Positions 43,473 through 54,140 of a stretch of DNA of 64,000 bases are shown here, in pieces. The position numbers and the translations under genes were made by a program. Numbering within the stretch: the first letter of the stretch is position 1; the number at the start of each line of letters is the position of its first letter. The notes beneath the pieces were generated by a model. The model ran no database searches. It worked only from the letters and a program-made list of their open reading frames with translations, and was not told where the DNA came from. The DNA is from Cryobacterium sp. PAMC25264 (GTDB taxonomy: Bacteria; Actinomycetota; Actinomycetes; Actinomycetales; Microbacteriaceae): positions 2,108,001 to 2,172,000 of the forward strand of contig NZ_CP080383.1 in the NCBI RefSeq assembly GCF_019443325.1, given 5' to 3'.

Positions 43473-43963
43473 ATGCCTGCGAATGACGAAGTCGACCGGA
43501 TCGTTGATGCCTGGCTTCGCGAGCGCCCCGACCTGGATTTTGCGCCCCTGCAGGTCTTTTCCCGGGTAGCCAGGCTCAGCAAGCATCTGGACCGCGCGCG
43601 CCGCACTGCGTTCTCCCGGTCGGAGTTGGACTCCTGGGAATTCGACGTGCTCTCGGCCCTCCGACGGGCCGGCGCCCCGTACGAGCTGAGCCCCAAACTT
43701 CTGCTCCAGCAGACCCTGGTCTCCAGCGGCACGATGACCAACCGCATCGACCGGCTGGTCGAACGAGGTCTGGTCACCCGGCGCACCGACCCCAACGACG
43801 GCCGCGGCATCTTCGTGGGTATGACACCGGCCGGCCTCACCCGGTGGATGCCGCCATCACCCGGCTGGTCGACGCGGAGGCCGCCCTGTTGGCGAGCCTG
43901 CCCATCGCCGACCAGGAACGCCTCGCGGCGCTGCTGCGCCGGCTCAGCCTCGACTTCGACTAA
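43473..43963 (+). pseudogene. MarR family regulator, 3' part frameshifted
   Basis: The first 125 or so residues are a normal MarR winged helix: FAPLQVFSRVARLSKHLDRARR, SWEFDVLSALRRAGAP, LLLQQTLVSSGTMTNRIDRLVERGLVTRRTDPNDGRG (parts). Around 43841-43846 (CCCGGTGG) one G appears to be missing. The other frame then gives VDAAITRLVDAEAALLASLP and ends RRLSLDFD with TAA at 43961-43963, the expected dimerisation helix and length. Unshifted, the frame reads through to 44030 with unlike composition, overlapping metI. ATG 43473 has GGAGGG upstream. Real mutation or base-call error. Confidence 0.82.
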
Positions 43964-43975
43964 CGCCCCTGCGGG

Positions 43976-44635
43976 TCAGCGGCGCAGGGCCTTCCGGGCC
44001 AGCCAGTTGCCGAGGAACTGCACGAGCTGAACGAGCACGATGATCAGCAGCACGGCCGCCCACGTGACGATCGGGTTGTACTGCCGGTAGCCGTACAGCA
44101 GGGCGAAGGCGCCCAGTCCGCCACCGCCGACGTAGCCGGCCACCGCTGACATGTCCACGAGCGCCACGAAGATGAACGTGTAGCCGAGGATCAGGGGGCC
44201 GAGCGCCTCGGGAAGCAGCACCGTGAAGATGATGCGCACGGGACCGGCGCCCACGCTGCGGGCCGCTTCGATCACGCCGGGTGACACCGTGAGCAGGTTC
44301 TGTTCCACTATTCGACCCATGGCGAACGACGCGGCCAACGCGATGGTGAAGATGATCGCGTTGTTGCCGATTCCGGTGCCCACGACCGCTCGGGCCAGAG
44401 GCTGCGCCGCGGCGAGGAAGATGATGAAGGGAATGGGCCGCACCGTGTTGACCAGCACATTGAGCACAGCGAAGACCGGCCGGTTCGCCAGGATGCTGCC
44501 GGCTCGGCTGAGGTAGAGGCCGAGACCGATGAGCAGGCCGCCGAGACCGCCGAACAGCAGCGTGAACCCCACGATGTAGAGGGTCTCCCCCGCGGCTTTC
44601 CAGAACTCGGGCTGCAGGTCGATGAGGGAATCCAT
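43976..44635 (-). CDS. metI: methionine ABC transporter permease MetI
   Basis: A 219-residue permease with five to six membrane helices, the channel of the methionine importer. The EAA-type loop reads IEAARSVGAGPVRIIFTVLLPEALGP. Family-specific segments include NTVRPIPFIIFLAAAQPLAR and VAGYVGGGGLGAFALLYGY. It starts two bases after the metN stop and is the last gene of metQ-metN-metI. Its stop faces the end of the convergent, frameshifted MarR gene. Confidence 0.94.
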   Translation of the reverse strand: MDSLIDLQPEFWKAAGETLYIVGFTLLFGGLGGLLIGLGLYLSRAGSILANRPVFAVLNVLVNTVRPIPFIIFLAAAQPLARAVVGTGIGNNAIIFTIALAASFAMGRIVEQNLLTVSPGVIEAARSVGAGPVRIIFTVLLPEALGPLILGYTFIFVALVDMSAVAGYVGGGGLGAFALLYGYRQYNPIVTWAAVLLIIVLVQLVQFLGNWLARKALRR

Positions 44636-44637
44636 GG

Positions 44638-45678
44638 TCAGCGCACCTCGGTGACGGTCGTAAGCGCGCGGACACGGTCGAGCGCTGAGTCGATGGTCGC
44701 GTCATCGCCGGTCAGCGCGAGAGTGAGGTGCCCGAACGGGCGCCCCTGGATTTCGTTGATACCGCCGTAGACCACCTGGAACCCGACGCCGTCGCGGGAC
44801 AGCTCGCCGAAGACCCGGGTCTGGTCCACCGCATCCGTGCGGAACGCGAGCGTCACGATCCGGCCGGTGTGCCGGGCGCGCAGCACGGCCAGCTCGGCCG
44901 CCGACGGCACTCCCTTCACGACGGTGGAGACGAACCGGGCCGATGCGGCCTGCTGCGGGTTGGAGAACACGTCGAACACGTCGCCGCGTTCGATGATCCG
45001 GCCCTGGTCCATCACGGCGACCTTGGTCGCCAGCGTCTGGATGACGTCCATCTCATGGGTGATGACGATGATGGTGACGCCGAACTCCTGGTTCACCCGT
45101 TTCAGCAGTTCGAGCACCTCGTGGGTGGTCTCCGGGTCGAGGGCGCTGGTGGCTTCGTCGGCCAACAGCAGGGCCGGCGATGTCGCCAGAGCGCGGGCGA
45201 TTCCCACCCGCTGCTTCTGCCCACCGGATAGCTGGTCGGGGTAGGCCCCCGCCTTGTCGCCCAAACCCACGAAGTCGAGCATCTCGGCCACCCGCGCGGT
45301 GCGGGCGGCCTTGTCCCGGCCGGCGACCTCGAGCGGGTACTCCACGTTGCGCGCCACCGATCGGGAGTTCAGCAGGTTGAACTGCTGGAAGATCATGCCG
45401 ATGCCGAGCCGAACCGGGCGGAGTTCCCGCTCGGGCAGGCCGGCGACATCCCGACCGTCGATGAGGATCTGCCCGGCGGTGGAGCGTTCGAGCACGTTCA
45501 CCAGGCGCACCAGGGTGCTCTTGCCTGCGCCGGAGTAGCCGATGATGCCGTAGACGTCGCCCGCGTCGATGCGGAGGCTGACGTCGTCGATCGCCGTGAC
45601 AAGCGGTGCGCCCTTGACGGTGGCCGGATACACCTTGCTCACGTTCTTCAATTCGACCAGGGGGGTTGGTACGGACAT
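44638..45678 (-). CDS. metN: methionine ABC transporter ATP-binding protein MetN
   Basis: A 346-residue ATPase. Walker A GYSGAGKSTL, Q-loop IGMIFQQFNLLNSR, signature LSGGQKQRVGIARAL, Walker B LLLADEATSALDP and VITHEMDVI are all present. A C-terminal NIL domain (about residues 265-340, with AFRTDAVDQTRVFGELSRDG) is the site where bound methionine shuts down transport in the E. coli homologue. A strong hairpin with a T-run lies between metQ and this gene, so it is probably made at a lower level than MetQ. Confidence 0.95.
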   Translation of the reverse strand: MSVPTPLVELKNVSKVYPATVKGAPLVTAIDDVSLRIDAGDVYGIIGYSGAGKSTLVRLVNVLERSTAGQILIDGRDVAGLPERELRPVRLGIGMIFQQFNLLNSRSVARNVEYPLEVAGRDKAARTARVAEMLDFVGLGDKAGAYPDQLSGGQKQRVGIARALATSPALLLADEATSALDPETTHEVLELLKRVNQEFGVTIIVITHEMDVIQTLATKVAVMDQGRIIERGDVFDVFSNPQQAASARFVSTVVKGVPSAAELAVLRARHTGRIVTLAFRTDAVDQTRVFGELSRDGVGFQVVYGGINEIQGRPFGHLTLALTGDDATIDSALDRVRALTTVTEVR

Positions 45679-45702
45679 GCACGATCCTTCGGTTGGAACG
45701 GG

Positions 45703-45740
45703 AAAAGCCGGCCGGCCCGCTCTCAGCGGGGCCGGCCGGC
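45703..45740 (-). terminator. intrinsic terminator/attenuator between metQ and metN
   Basis: Minus-strand stem GCCGGCCGGCCCCGC, loop TGAGA, returning GCGGGCCGGCCGGC with one bulge, followed by TTTTCCC. It begins 10 bases beyond the metQ stop and ends 24 bases before the metN start. It would release most transcripts after metQ. Confidence 0.75.
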
Positions 45741-45750
45741 CGGGTGGCGC

Positions 45751-46644
45751 CTACTTCTGAGCCGCGGTGTCCTTCTCGACCGTGGCCAGGGTGGACTGCA
45801 GGTCCGCAGCCGGTGTGGTCGCCAGCACGGCAGAACCTCCTGACACCTCGAGCACGCCGTCGGTGACGGCCTTGGTGTTCTGGTAGATCTCGACGAGCTT
45901 GGTGTAGGTCTCGTTATCCTTGTCCTCTGCGCGCGCGGCGAAGACGTTCACGTAGGGCAGCGCGGTGTCATCGGACGGGTCGTCCTTGACGAGCGCGTCA
46001 TCGAAGGAGAGCCCGGCCTTCTCCACGAAGTCGTTGTTGACCACGGCCGCGGCCACGTCGGGCAGCGACGTGGCGGTGAGGGAGGGCTCGAGCGCCGTGA
46101 CGGTGACCTTGGAGGCGTCGGTGTCGACGTCGTCGAGGGTGGAGAAGATCGTGCCGCCGTCCTTCAGCGTGATGAGGTCGGCGCTCTGCAGCAGCAGCAG
46201 CGCGCGGCCCAGGTTGCTGGAGTCGTTGGGCACGGCGACGGTGTCGCCCTTCTTGATGTCGGTCACGTCGGTGACCTTGCTCGAGTACAGGCCGAGCGGG
46301 TAGATGGCGGTGGCGCCGATGGGAGTGAGGTCTTCGCCGGCGGAGACGTTGTAGTCGGCCAGGAACGCCAGGTGCTGGAACTGGTTCAGGTCGATGTCAC
46401 CGTTGGTCAGCGCCGGGTTGGGCTGGTTGTACTCGGCGAAGTCGACGATCTCCACGGTGATACCCTCGGCGGCGGCGGCCTCGGTGTAGTCGGCCCAGTA
46501 CGGGTCGCTGGCCCCGACGACGCCGATCTTCACGGTCTCGTCGTCTCCGCCTCCGGCAGCACCGGCGCAACCGGCCAGCAGGGTCAGGCTGGCCCCGATG
46601 GCCAGGACGCTCAGGATGCCTCTTGTCGCACTGTTCTTTTTCAC
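45751..46644 (-). CDS. metQ: methionine-binding lipoprotein MetQ
   Basis: A 297-residue NlpA/MetQ family lipoprotein that captures methionine outside the membrane. The signal peptide ends in the lipobox LLAGC. The mature part shows VKIGVVGASDPYWADYTEAA, the family region DIDLNQFQHLAFLADYN, and VAVPNDSSNLGRALLLLQSADLI (parts). GTG at 46644 is used because it starts the signal peptide (KKNSATRGILSVLAIG) and follows GGAGATCACC; the longer frame upstream is in the leader. First gene of the operon. Confidence 0.93.
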   Translation of the reverse strand: MKKNSATRGILSVLAIGASLTLLAGCAGAAGGGDDETVKIGVVGASDPYWADYTEAAAAEGITVEIVDFAEYNQPNPALTNGDIDLNQFQHLAFLADYNVSAGEDLTPIGATAIYPLGLYSSKVTDVTDIKKGDTVAVPNDSSNLGRALLLLQSADLITLKDGGTIFSTLDDVDTDASKVTVTALEPSLTATSLPDVAAAVVNNDFVEKAGLSFDDALVKDDPSDDTALPYVNVFAARAEDKDNETYTKLVEIYQNTKAVTDGVLEVSGGSAVLATTPAADLQSTLATVEKDTAAQK

Positions 46645-46835
46645 TCTGGTGATCTCCACGTCTCGGTCGCTGTGTCTGTGTGCGCCACGCACGACGAAGC
46701 GAAAGCTGGCACAGGGCATCCACGGGGTACTCGCGTGGGGAATCTGTGCCGCAACGTCGCGTGGCACTCTTCTACGGTAACCGCAGGACACTCGACGGCT
46801 GAACCGCGCGGACACACTTCGTCACAGATACTGCG
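46645..46835 (-). promoter_or_regulatory. structured leader of metQNI with alternative hairpins
   Basis: On the minus strand GGCACAG (46750-46744) can pair downstream with CTGTGCC (46714-46708), enclosing CCACG...CGTGG, or upstream with GTGCC (46767-46763). The two pairings exclude each other, as in attenuators and riboswitches. It does not match the SAM riboswitch cores I know. Function is a guess. Confidence 0.35.
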
Positions 46836-46837
46836 AC

Positions 46838-46876
46838 AAACGCCGCCCAGTCACAGGATCTGCGAGCTGGGCGGCG
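46838..46876 (-). terminator. terminator of the ABC-F gene
   Basis: Minus-strand stem CGCCGCCCAG, 16-base loop, CTGGGCGGCG, then TTTGTC. It lies about 40 bases beyond the ABC-F stop and before the metQ leader, separating the two transcription units. Confidence 0.7.
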
Positions 46877-46916
46877 GTTCAGCGAACCGGGTCGCCGTGC
46901 GGGTGAAACAGGTGGA

Positions 46917-48722
<1,806 letters not shown>

Positions 48723-48771
48723 AGGGTTCGAGCCTAGCCGTCAGAGCTGAGTGCCCGGACCGCGGGCGCGG

Positions 48772-49707
48772 CTAGCTGGTCAGGATGCGGGCTCCGTGAA
48801 CGGGACCCGTGGCGCGCACCACGTGCAGCCGGGCGGCGCTCAACGCCACCTGCAGCTCGAGGCCGGCGTCGGAGTCGGGCACGAGGAACGCGACGGTGGG
48901 ACCGGATCCGGAGAGGATGCCCGCCAGGGCACCGTTGGCCTCGCCCAGCTCGAGCACCCGGCCCAGGCCCGGCGCGAGCTGGAGCGCGGGGGCTTGCAGG
49001 TCGTTGTGCATCGATTCGGCGAGCATGGCCGGGTCGCCGGCGCGCAGGGCCTGCAGCACGTCGGCGTCGACCGTGGGCTGCACCTGGGCGGGAAAGATGT
49101 CCTGCGCGTGCCGGGTGCGGTGCCGGTCGAGCTCGCTGTACACGGAGGGGGTGGACATGCCGAATTCGGCCAGGGCGAGCACCCAGTGGAATTGGCCCTT
49201 GGCCAGTGCCGGGCTGAGCTGGTCGCCGCGGCCGGTGCCGATGGCGGTGCCGCCCGTGAAGGCGAACGGCACGTCGGCGCCCAGGGTCGCCGCGATCTTC
49301 TGCAGTTCGTCCTTGCCGAGGTCGGTTCCCCAGAGCGCGTCGCAGGCCAGCAACGTGGCCGCCGCATCCGCTGAGCCGCCGCCCATGCCGCCGGCGATGG
49401 GCACGTTCTTGTCGATCTGCAGGTGCACGCCGCCGCGGAATCCGGTGGCCGCGGCCAGCGCACGCGCCGCCTTGATCGCGAGGTTGCTGTCGTCCACGGC
49501 CAGGCCGGAGGTGTCGACGGAACCGGTGAACTCGACGCTGAAATCGTCGGCCGCCCTGGCGCGCACGTCTTCGTAGAGCGAGACGGCCTGGAACGCCGTC
49601 GCGAGGTCATGGTAGCCGTCGTCCATCACGGCCCCCACCTTGAGGAAGACGTTGATTTTGCCCGGTGCCCTCGCATGCACAACCGGTGAGGTCGCCGTGT
49701 TGGTCAT
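48772..49707 (-). CDS. ispE: 4-diphosphocytidyl-2-C-methyl-D-erythritol kinase
   Basis: A 311-residue GHMP kinase of the MEP pathway for isoprenoid precursors. N-terminal [14 protein letters not shown], the ATP-binding loop [17 protein letters not shown] near residue 110, and C-terminal [12 protein letters not shown] are all family motifs. ATG at 49707. It lies between rsmA (59 bases) and the ABC-F gene (49 bases) on the same strand, a conserved actinobacterial order. Confidence 0.96.
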   Translation of the reverse strand: MTNTATSPVVHARAPGKINVFLKVGAVMDDGYHDLATAFQAVSLYEDVRARAADDFSVEFTGSVDTSGLAVDDSNLAIKAARALAAATGFRGGVHLQIDKNVPIAGGMGGGSADAAATLLACDALWGTDLGKDELQKIAATLGADVPFAFTGGTAIGTGRGDQLSPALAKGQFHWVLALAEFGMSTPSVYSELDRHRTRHAQDIFPAQVQPTVDADVLQALRAGDPAMLAESMHNDLQAPALQLAPGLGRVLELGEANGALAGILSGSGPTVAFLVPDSDAGLELQVALSAARLHVVRATGPVHGARILTS

Positions 49708-49766
49708 GGATCTAACCTAGCCCAGCGGCGCGAGGCGCTCGGCGCACACGCCAGCGCGGCACCCGC

Positions 49767-50648
49767 TCAGGAGGAGGTCCAGGCCCGGGCGATGGTGAGG
49801 AAGTCGTCCACCGTGAGCTGCTCGCCACGTTCGGTGGGGTCGATCCCCGCCTTGGTGAGCACGGCGGTCGCCTGGGTCGAGTCGCCCAGCACCGTCGACA
49901 GCGACTGACGCAGCATCTTCCGGCGCTGCTGGAACGCGCCGTCGACGAGCGCGAACGTGGCCAGGCGCAGCTCCTCGGATTCGAGCTCCTCGGTGCGGCG
50001 CTCGAAGGCGATGAGGATGGAGTCGACGTTGGGGACAGGCCAGAACACCTGCCGGCTTACCTTGCCGGCCGTGCGGAACCGGCCGTACCAGGCTGCCTTC
50101 ACGCTGGGGCTGCCGTAGATCTTGGATCCGGGGGCGGCGGCGAGCCGTTCACCCACCTCGGCCTGCACCATCACCACACCGGCGCGGATGGACGGGAAGT
50201 GCTCGAGCAGGTGCAGCAGCACCGGGACCGACACGTTGTAGGGCAGGTTGGCGACCAGGCGGGTGGGCTCCCCCGGCAACTCGGCGATCTTCAGCGCGTC
50301 GGCGCGGATGACGGTGAGCTGGGCGGCGGGCTGCATGAGCCGCACGGTGAGCGGCAGCTGCTCGGCGAGGCGGTCGTCGATCTCCACGGCCACGACCGCC
50401 GCGCCGGCTTCGAGGATGCCCAGGGTGAGCGAGCCGAGCCCCGGGCCGACCTCAACGACGGTCTCGCCGGGCTGCACGGCGGCGACCTTGACGATGCGCC
50501 GCACGGTGTTGCCGTCGATCACGAAGTTCTGGCCGAGCTTCTTGGTGGGGTTCACGCCGAGCATCTCGGCGAGGTCGCGGATCTCGGCGGGCCCGAGCAG
50601 CGTGGGCGCTGCGGGTCCGGTGTCAGACGTGTGGGCAGAGTCGGTCAT
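49767..50648 (-). CDS. rsmA: 16S rRNA (adenine1518/1519-N6) dimethyltransferase
   Basis: A 293-residue KsgA methyltransferase that dimethylates two adenines near the 3' end of 16S rRNA during small-subunit maturation. LGQNFVIDGNTVRRIVKVA, the SAM motif VVEVGPGLGSLTLGILE, and the catalytic NLPYNVSVPVL are present. The ATG at 50648 overlaps the tatD stop (ATGA), so it is coupled to it. C-terminal small domain is complete. Confidence 0.96.
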   Translation of the reverse strand: MTDSAHTSDTGPAAPTLLGPAEIRDLAEMLGVNPTKKLGQNFVIDGNTVRRIVKVAAVQPGETVVEVGPGLGSLTLGILEAGAAVVAVEIDDRLAEQLPLTVRLMQPAAQLTVIRADALKIAELPGEPTRLVANLPYNVSVPVLLHLLEHFPSIRAGVVMVQAEVGERLAAAPGSKIYGSPSVKAAWYGRFRTAGKVSRQVFWPVPNVDSILIAFERRTEELESEELRLATFALVDGAFQQRRKMLRQSLSTVLGDSTQATAVLTKAGIDPTERGEQLTVDDFLTIARAWTSS

Positions 50649-51601
50649 GCGAGGCCTCCGGCCGGGCTGGTGCTGGGGTCGAGGCTGCCGTCGATCAACA
50701 CCACGGGTTCCGCATCCCAGCGGCCGTAGACGAGTTCGGTGTTCGACGTGATCTGCGCGGCGAGCACCGAGACATCCGTCTGCAGATGCGCTGCCATGGC
50801 GCGCACGGTGTGTGGCAACAGGTACGGGGCATTGGGCCGGCCGCGGTGCGGGGTGGGGGTGAGGTACGGGGCGTCGGTCTCGACCAGGAGCAGTGCGCGG
50901 GGGGCCACGTCGAGGGCCTCGCGGAGCGTGGCGGCGTTCTTGAAGCTCACCGGGCCGGCGAATGACATGTACCAGCCCTGGTCCGCGCAGAGCCGGGCCA
51001 GCTCCGCGCCGCCGGAGAAGCAGTGGAAAACGGTGCGTTCGGGCGCGCCGACCCGCAGCAGGGTCTCGACGACCTCGTCGTGCGCGTCCCGGTCGTGGAT
51101 CTGCAGGGCCAGGCCGTGCCGCTTGGCGATCTCGATGTGCGCCTCGAACGAGCGGAACTGCGCGGCCCGGCCGTCGGGGGCCGTGCGGAAGAAGTCCAGT
51201 CCGGTCTCGCCGATCGCGACCACGCGGGGCCGGGCGGCGAGCTCGTCGATCACGGCGAGGGCGTCGTCCAGGGTGCCGGCGGCCGCAAGCTCCGGGGCGT
51301 CGTTGGGGTGGATGGCCACGGCGGCGAGCATCCGCGGCTCACGGGAGGCCGCCTCGGCGGACCAGCGGGAGGTGGCCACATCCGTGCCCACCTGGATCAC
51401 GCCGCGGACCCCGACGCTCGAGGCGCGATCCAGCTGCTCGGCGACCGAGAGCGGCGTGATGCCGTCGGAGATCTCCAGGTGCGTGTGGTTGTCGTAGACG
51501 CCCACAACCAACGGCTCGGGAGCGGGCGGGTAGACCAGGTCGCGCCCGGTGCCCGCCTCTCGGGCTCGGATGTGGGTGGTTTCGGCGGGCTTGTCAGCCA
51601 A
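50645..51601 (-). CDS. tatD: TatD family metal-dependent DNase
   Basis: A 318-residue metal hydrolase with 3'-5' exonuclease activity in studied relatives. The metal ligands are recognisable: YDNHTHLEISDG, AIGETGLDFF, ALQIHDRDAH, VFHCFSGG and VETDAPYLTP. The likely start is TTG at 51601 with GAGG upstream, overlapping the metG stop by 8 bases. The N-terminal 35 residues before YDNHTH are longer than usual. Between metG and rsmA, a widely conserved order. Confidence 0.93.
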   Translation of the reverse strand: MADKPAETTHIRAREAGTGRDLVYPPAPEPLVVGVYDNHTHLEISDGITPLSVAEQLDRASSVGVRGVIQVGTDVATSRWSAEAASREPRMLAAVAIHPNDAPELAAAGTLDDALAVIDELAARPRVVAIGETGLDFFRTAPDGRAAQFRSFEAHIEIAKRHGLALQIHDRDAHDEVVETLLRVGAPERTVFHCFSGGAELARLCADQGWYMSFAGPVSFKNAATLREALDVAPRALLLVETDAPYLTPTPHRGRPNAPYLLPHTVRAMAAHLQTDVSVLAAQITSNTELVYGRWDAEPVVLIDGSLDPSTSPAGGLA

Positions 51602-53156
51602 CTGTCGCCTCGATGCGCGGGAACAGGGCCGCCAGCGGTGACACGTGGGTGCCGCCGGTCCATTCCCAGGCCCGGTCGATGCGCGCGTCCTGCACGTCTC
51701 CGGTGCCGCCGAGGGCGCTCCACAGCGTGGCGGTGGCCTGCGGCGTCACCGGGGAGAGCAGCACGGCCAGCGTGCCGAGCCCACGCACCACGGTGTGCAG
51801 CACGGTTTCGAGGCGTTCCCGGTCGTCGGGGTTCTTGGCCAGGGCCCAGGGCTCCTGCAGGGTGATGTAGCCGTTCAGCTCGTCGACGAGCTCCCACACC
51901 GCGGCGAGGGCGTCGTGCAGGGCGAGCCGATCGATGGCCTCGTTGGCGGTCTGGGTGACCCGGATGGCCGTGGCGTGAATGGCCGCATCCTCGTCGGTCG
52001 GCTCGCCGCCGGTCGGAATCTCACCGTCGCAATAGCGCACCACCATGGCGATGACGCGGGAGGCCAGGTTGCCGAAGCCGTTGGCCAGCTCGGACTGGTA
52101 GCGGGCGGACAGATCCTCCCAGGAGAACGAGCCGTCCTGGCCGAAGCTGATCGCGCGCATGAAGTAGTACCGGAACGTGTCGGAACCGAAGACGTCGGTG
52201 ATCTGGTTCGGGGCGATGCCGGTGAGCTTGGACTTGCTCATCTTCTCGCCGCCCACCAGGAGCCAGCCGTGGCCGAACACCTGGGCGGGCACCGGGAGCC
52301 CGGCGGCCATCAGCATGGCGGGCCAGATGACGGCGTGGAAGCGCAGGATGTCCTTGCCGACGATGTGCGTGGCCGGCCAGAGGCGGCTGAACTTTTCGTC
52401 GTCCTGGCCGTAGCCGGCGGCCGTGATGTAGTTGAGCAGCGCGTCGAACCACACGTAGACCACGTGGCTGTCATCCCACGGCACCTTGATGCCCCAGTCG
52501 AAGCTCGAGCGGGAGATCGACAGGTCGCTCAGACCCTGCTTGACGAAGGAGATGACCTCGTTGCGGGCGGACTCGGGCTGGATGAAGGTGGGGTTGGCCT
52601 CGTAGAGGGCCAGTAACTGGTCGGTGAAGGTGCTCATCCGGAAGAAGTAGTTCTTCTCGTGCAGCAGCTCCACGGGGATGGAGTGGATGGCGCAGACCTG
52701 CACTCCGGTGTACTCGCCGGTGCCGTCGACCAGGTCGCCGGGCTGCTTGTACTCCTCACAGCCCACACAGTAGAAGCCCTCGTACTCGCCCGTGTAGATG
52801 TGGCCGGCGTCGAAGAGGTGCTGCAGGAACTTCTGCGCATTCACCTCGTGGCGCTCGTCGGTGGTCCGGATGAAGTCGTCGTTACGGATGTCGACCGTCT
52901 TCAGCAGCGGCTTCCACGCGGTCTCCACCAGCCGGTCGGCCCACTGCTTGGGGGTGACGCCGTTGGCGGTGGCAGTGCGCAGGATCTTCTGGCCGTGCTC
53001 ATCGGTGCCGGTGAGCAGCCAGGTGTCCTCCCCGCGCTGGCGGTGCCAGCGCGCGAGAACGTCCGCGGCCACCTCCGTGTAGGCGTGCCCGATGTGCGGG
53101 ACATCATTCACATAGAAAATAGGCGTGGTGATGTAGAAAGAATTGCCGTCGGACAT
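51594..53156 (-). CDS. metG: methionyl-tRNA synthetase
   Basis: A 520-residue class I synthetase that charges tRNA-Met. HIGH motif in NDVPHIGHAYTEVAADV; KMSKS in LVGGEKMSKSKL; a Cys pair in YCVGCEEY marks the zinc-binding connective domain. It lacks the C-terminal dimerisation domain of longer MetG forms. ATG at 53156 is chosen (SDGNSFYITTPIFYVND); a GTG two codons earlier is possible. TAAGAT lies about 10 bases upstream, so a leaderless transcript is conceivable. First gene of its run. Confidence 0.95.
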   Translation of the reverse strand: MSDGNSFYITTPIFYVNDVPHIGHAYTEVAADVLARWHRQRGEDTWLLTGTDEHGQKILRTATANGVTPKQWADRLVETAWKPLLKTVDIRNDDFIRTTDERHEVNAQKFLQHLFDAGHIYTGEYEGFYCVGCEEYKQPGDLVDGTGEYTGVQVCAIHSIPVELLHEKNYFFRMSTFTDQLLALYEANPTFIQPESARNEVISFVKQGLSDLSISRSSFDWGIKVPWDDSHVVYVWFDALLNYITAAGYGQDDEKFSRLWPATHIVGKDILRFHAVIWPAMLMAAGLPVPAQVFGHGWLLVGGEKMSKSKLTGIAPNQITDVFGSDTFRYYFMRAISFGQDGSFSWEDLSARYQSELANGFGNLASRVIAMVVRYCDGEIPTGGEPTDEDAAIHATAIRVTQTANEAIDRLALHDALAAVWELVDELNGYITLQEPWALAKNPDDRERLETVLHTVVRGLGTLAVLLSPVTPQATATLWSALGGTGDVQDARIDRAWEWTGGTHVSPLAALFPRIEATVG

Positions 53157-53225
53157 GCTCACATCTTATGGGGAGCCACGGAGATGTCCGACCCCGTTAC
53201 GCCGTGCGGCAGGCTCGGTACCCGC

Positions 53226-54101
53226 TCAGGAGAGCGGGAAATCGGGCTGCGGTTCGGCCTTTCGGCGGGTCGACCCGGCCTCAGCGGAGCGGCCGGTGAG
53301 GGCGGCCTCGTAGAGGTCGCGCTTGCCGAGGCCCGAAGCGGCGGACACGTCGGCCGCGGCGTCCTTGAGCCGGGCTCCGGCGGTGACGAGGGCCAGGACC
53401 TCCTCGACGCCCGTGGCCAGGTCGAGCACCCGGGCTTCGGCGCCCGCGACGACCACGCAGATCTCCCCGCGCACGCCCGCCTGGGCCCAGTCGGCCAGTT
53501 CGGCGGCGGTGCCGCGTTTGACCTCTTCATAGAACTTGGTCAGCTCCCGGCAGACCACCACACGCCGGCCGGCGCCGAGCACCGCGGCGAGATCGGTCAG
53601 CGACGCGGCCAGCCGGTTGGGCGATTCGAAGAAGACCATGGTGCGACGCTCAGTGGCCACCTCGCGCAGGGCCTGCATCCGCTCACCGTGCTTGCGGGGC
53701 AGGAAGCCCTCGAAAGTGAAGCGGTCGGTGGGCAGCCCAGACACGGCCAGTGCGGTGAGCACGGCCGACGGTCCGGGCAGCGCCGTGACGGTGACGCCGG
53801 CAGCGATGGCGGCATCCACCAGGTGGAAGCCGGGGTCGGAGACCGTGGGCATGCCCGCGTCGCTGAGCACGAGCAGGTCGGTGTCGCGGGCCAGCTCCAC
53901 GAGCTCCGCGGCCTTGCCGCGCTCGTTGTGGTCGTGCAGCGCGATCAGCCGGGGGCGGTTCTCCACCCCGAGGGCCTTGAGTAGGTGCACGGTCACCCGG
54001 GTGTCTTCGGCGGCGATCACGGTGCTCGTGCGCAGCGCCTCGATGAGGCGGGTCGAGGCGTCCCCGAGGTTTCCGATGGGGGTGGCAGCCAGAATGATCA
54101 T
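53226..54101 (-). CDS. rsmI: 16S rRNA (cytidine1402-2'-O)-methyltransferase
   Basis: A 291-residue SAM-dependent methyltransferase of the tetrapyrrole methylase fold that modifies C1402 of 16S rRNA. ILAATPIGNLGDAS, AAEDTRVTVHLLKALG, LSDAGMPTVSDPG, LPGPSAVLTALAVSGL and VFFESPNR are family motifs. The C-terminal HTH-like part is complete. ATG at 54101 is used; GTG at 54107 is possible. Only 39 bases separate it from the divergent mannosyltransferase gene, so promoters must overlap. Confidence 0.95.
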   Translation of the reverse strand: MIILAATPIGNLGDASTRLIEALRTSTVIAAEDTRVTVHLLKALGVENRPRLIALHDHNERGKAAELVELARDTDLLVLSDAGMPTVSDPGFHLVDAAIAAGVTVTALPGPSAVLTALAVSGLPTDRFTFEGFLPRKHGERMQALREVATERRTMVFFESPNRLAASLTDLAAVLGAGRRVVVCRELTKFYEEVKRGTAAELADWAQAGVRGEICVVVAGAEARVLDLATGVEEVLALVTAGARLKDAAADVSAASGLGKRDLYEAALTGRSAEAGSTRRKAEPQPDFPLS

Positions 54102-54140
54102 GGTCACAGTCTCGCATCAGGGGCTCACTACGATGGTCAG

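Noticed and set aside
46645..46835. SAM riboswitch before metQ
   Set aside because: I could not match the conserved core of SAM-I, SAM-II or SAM-IV; only alternative hairpins are reported.
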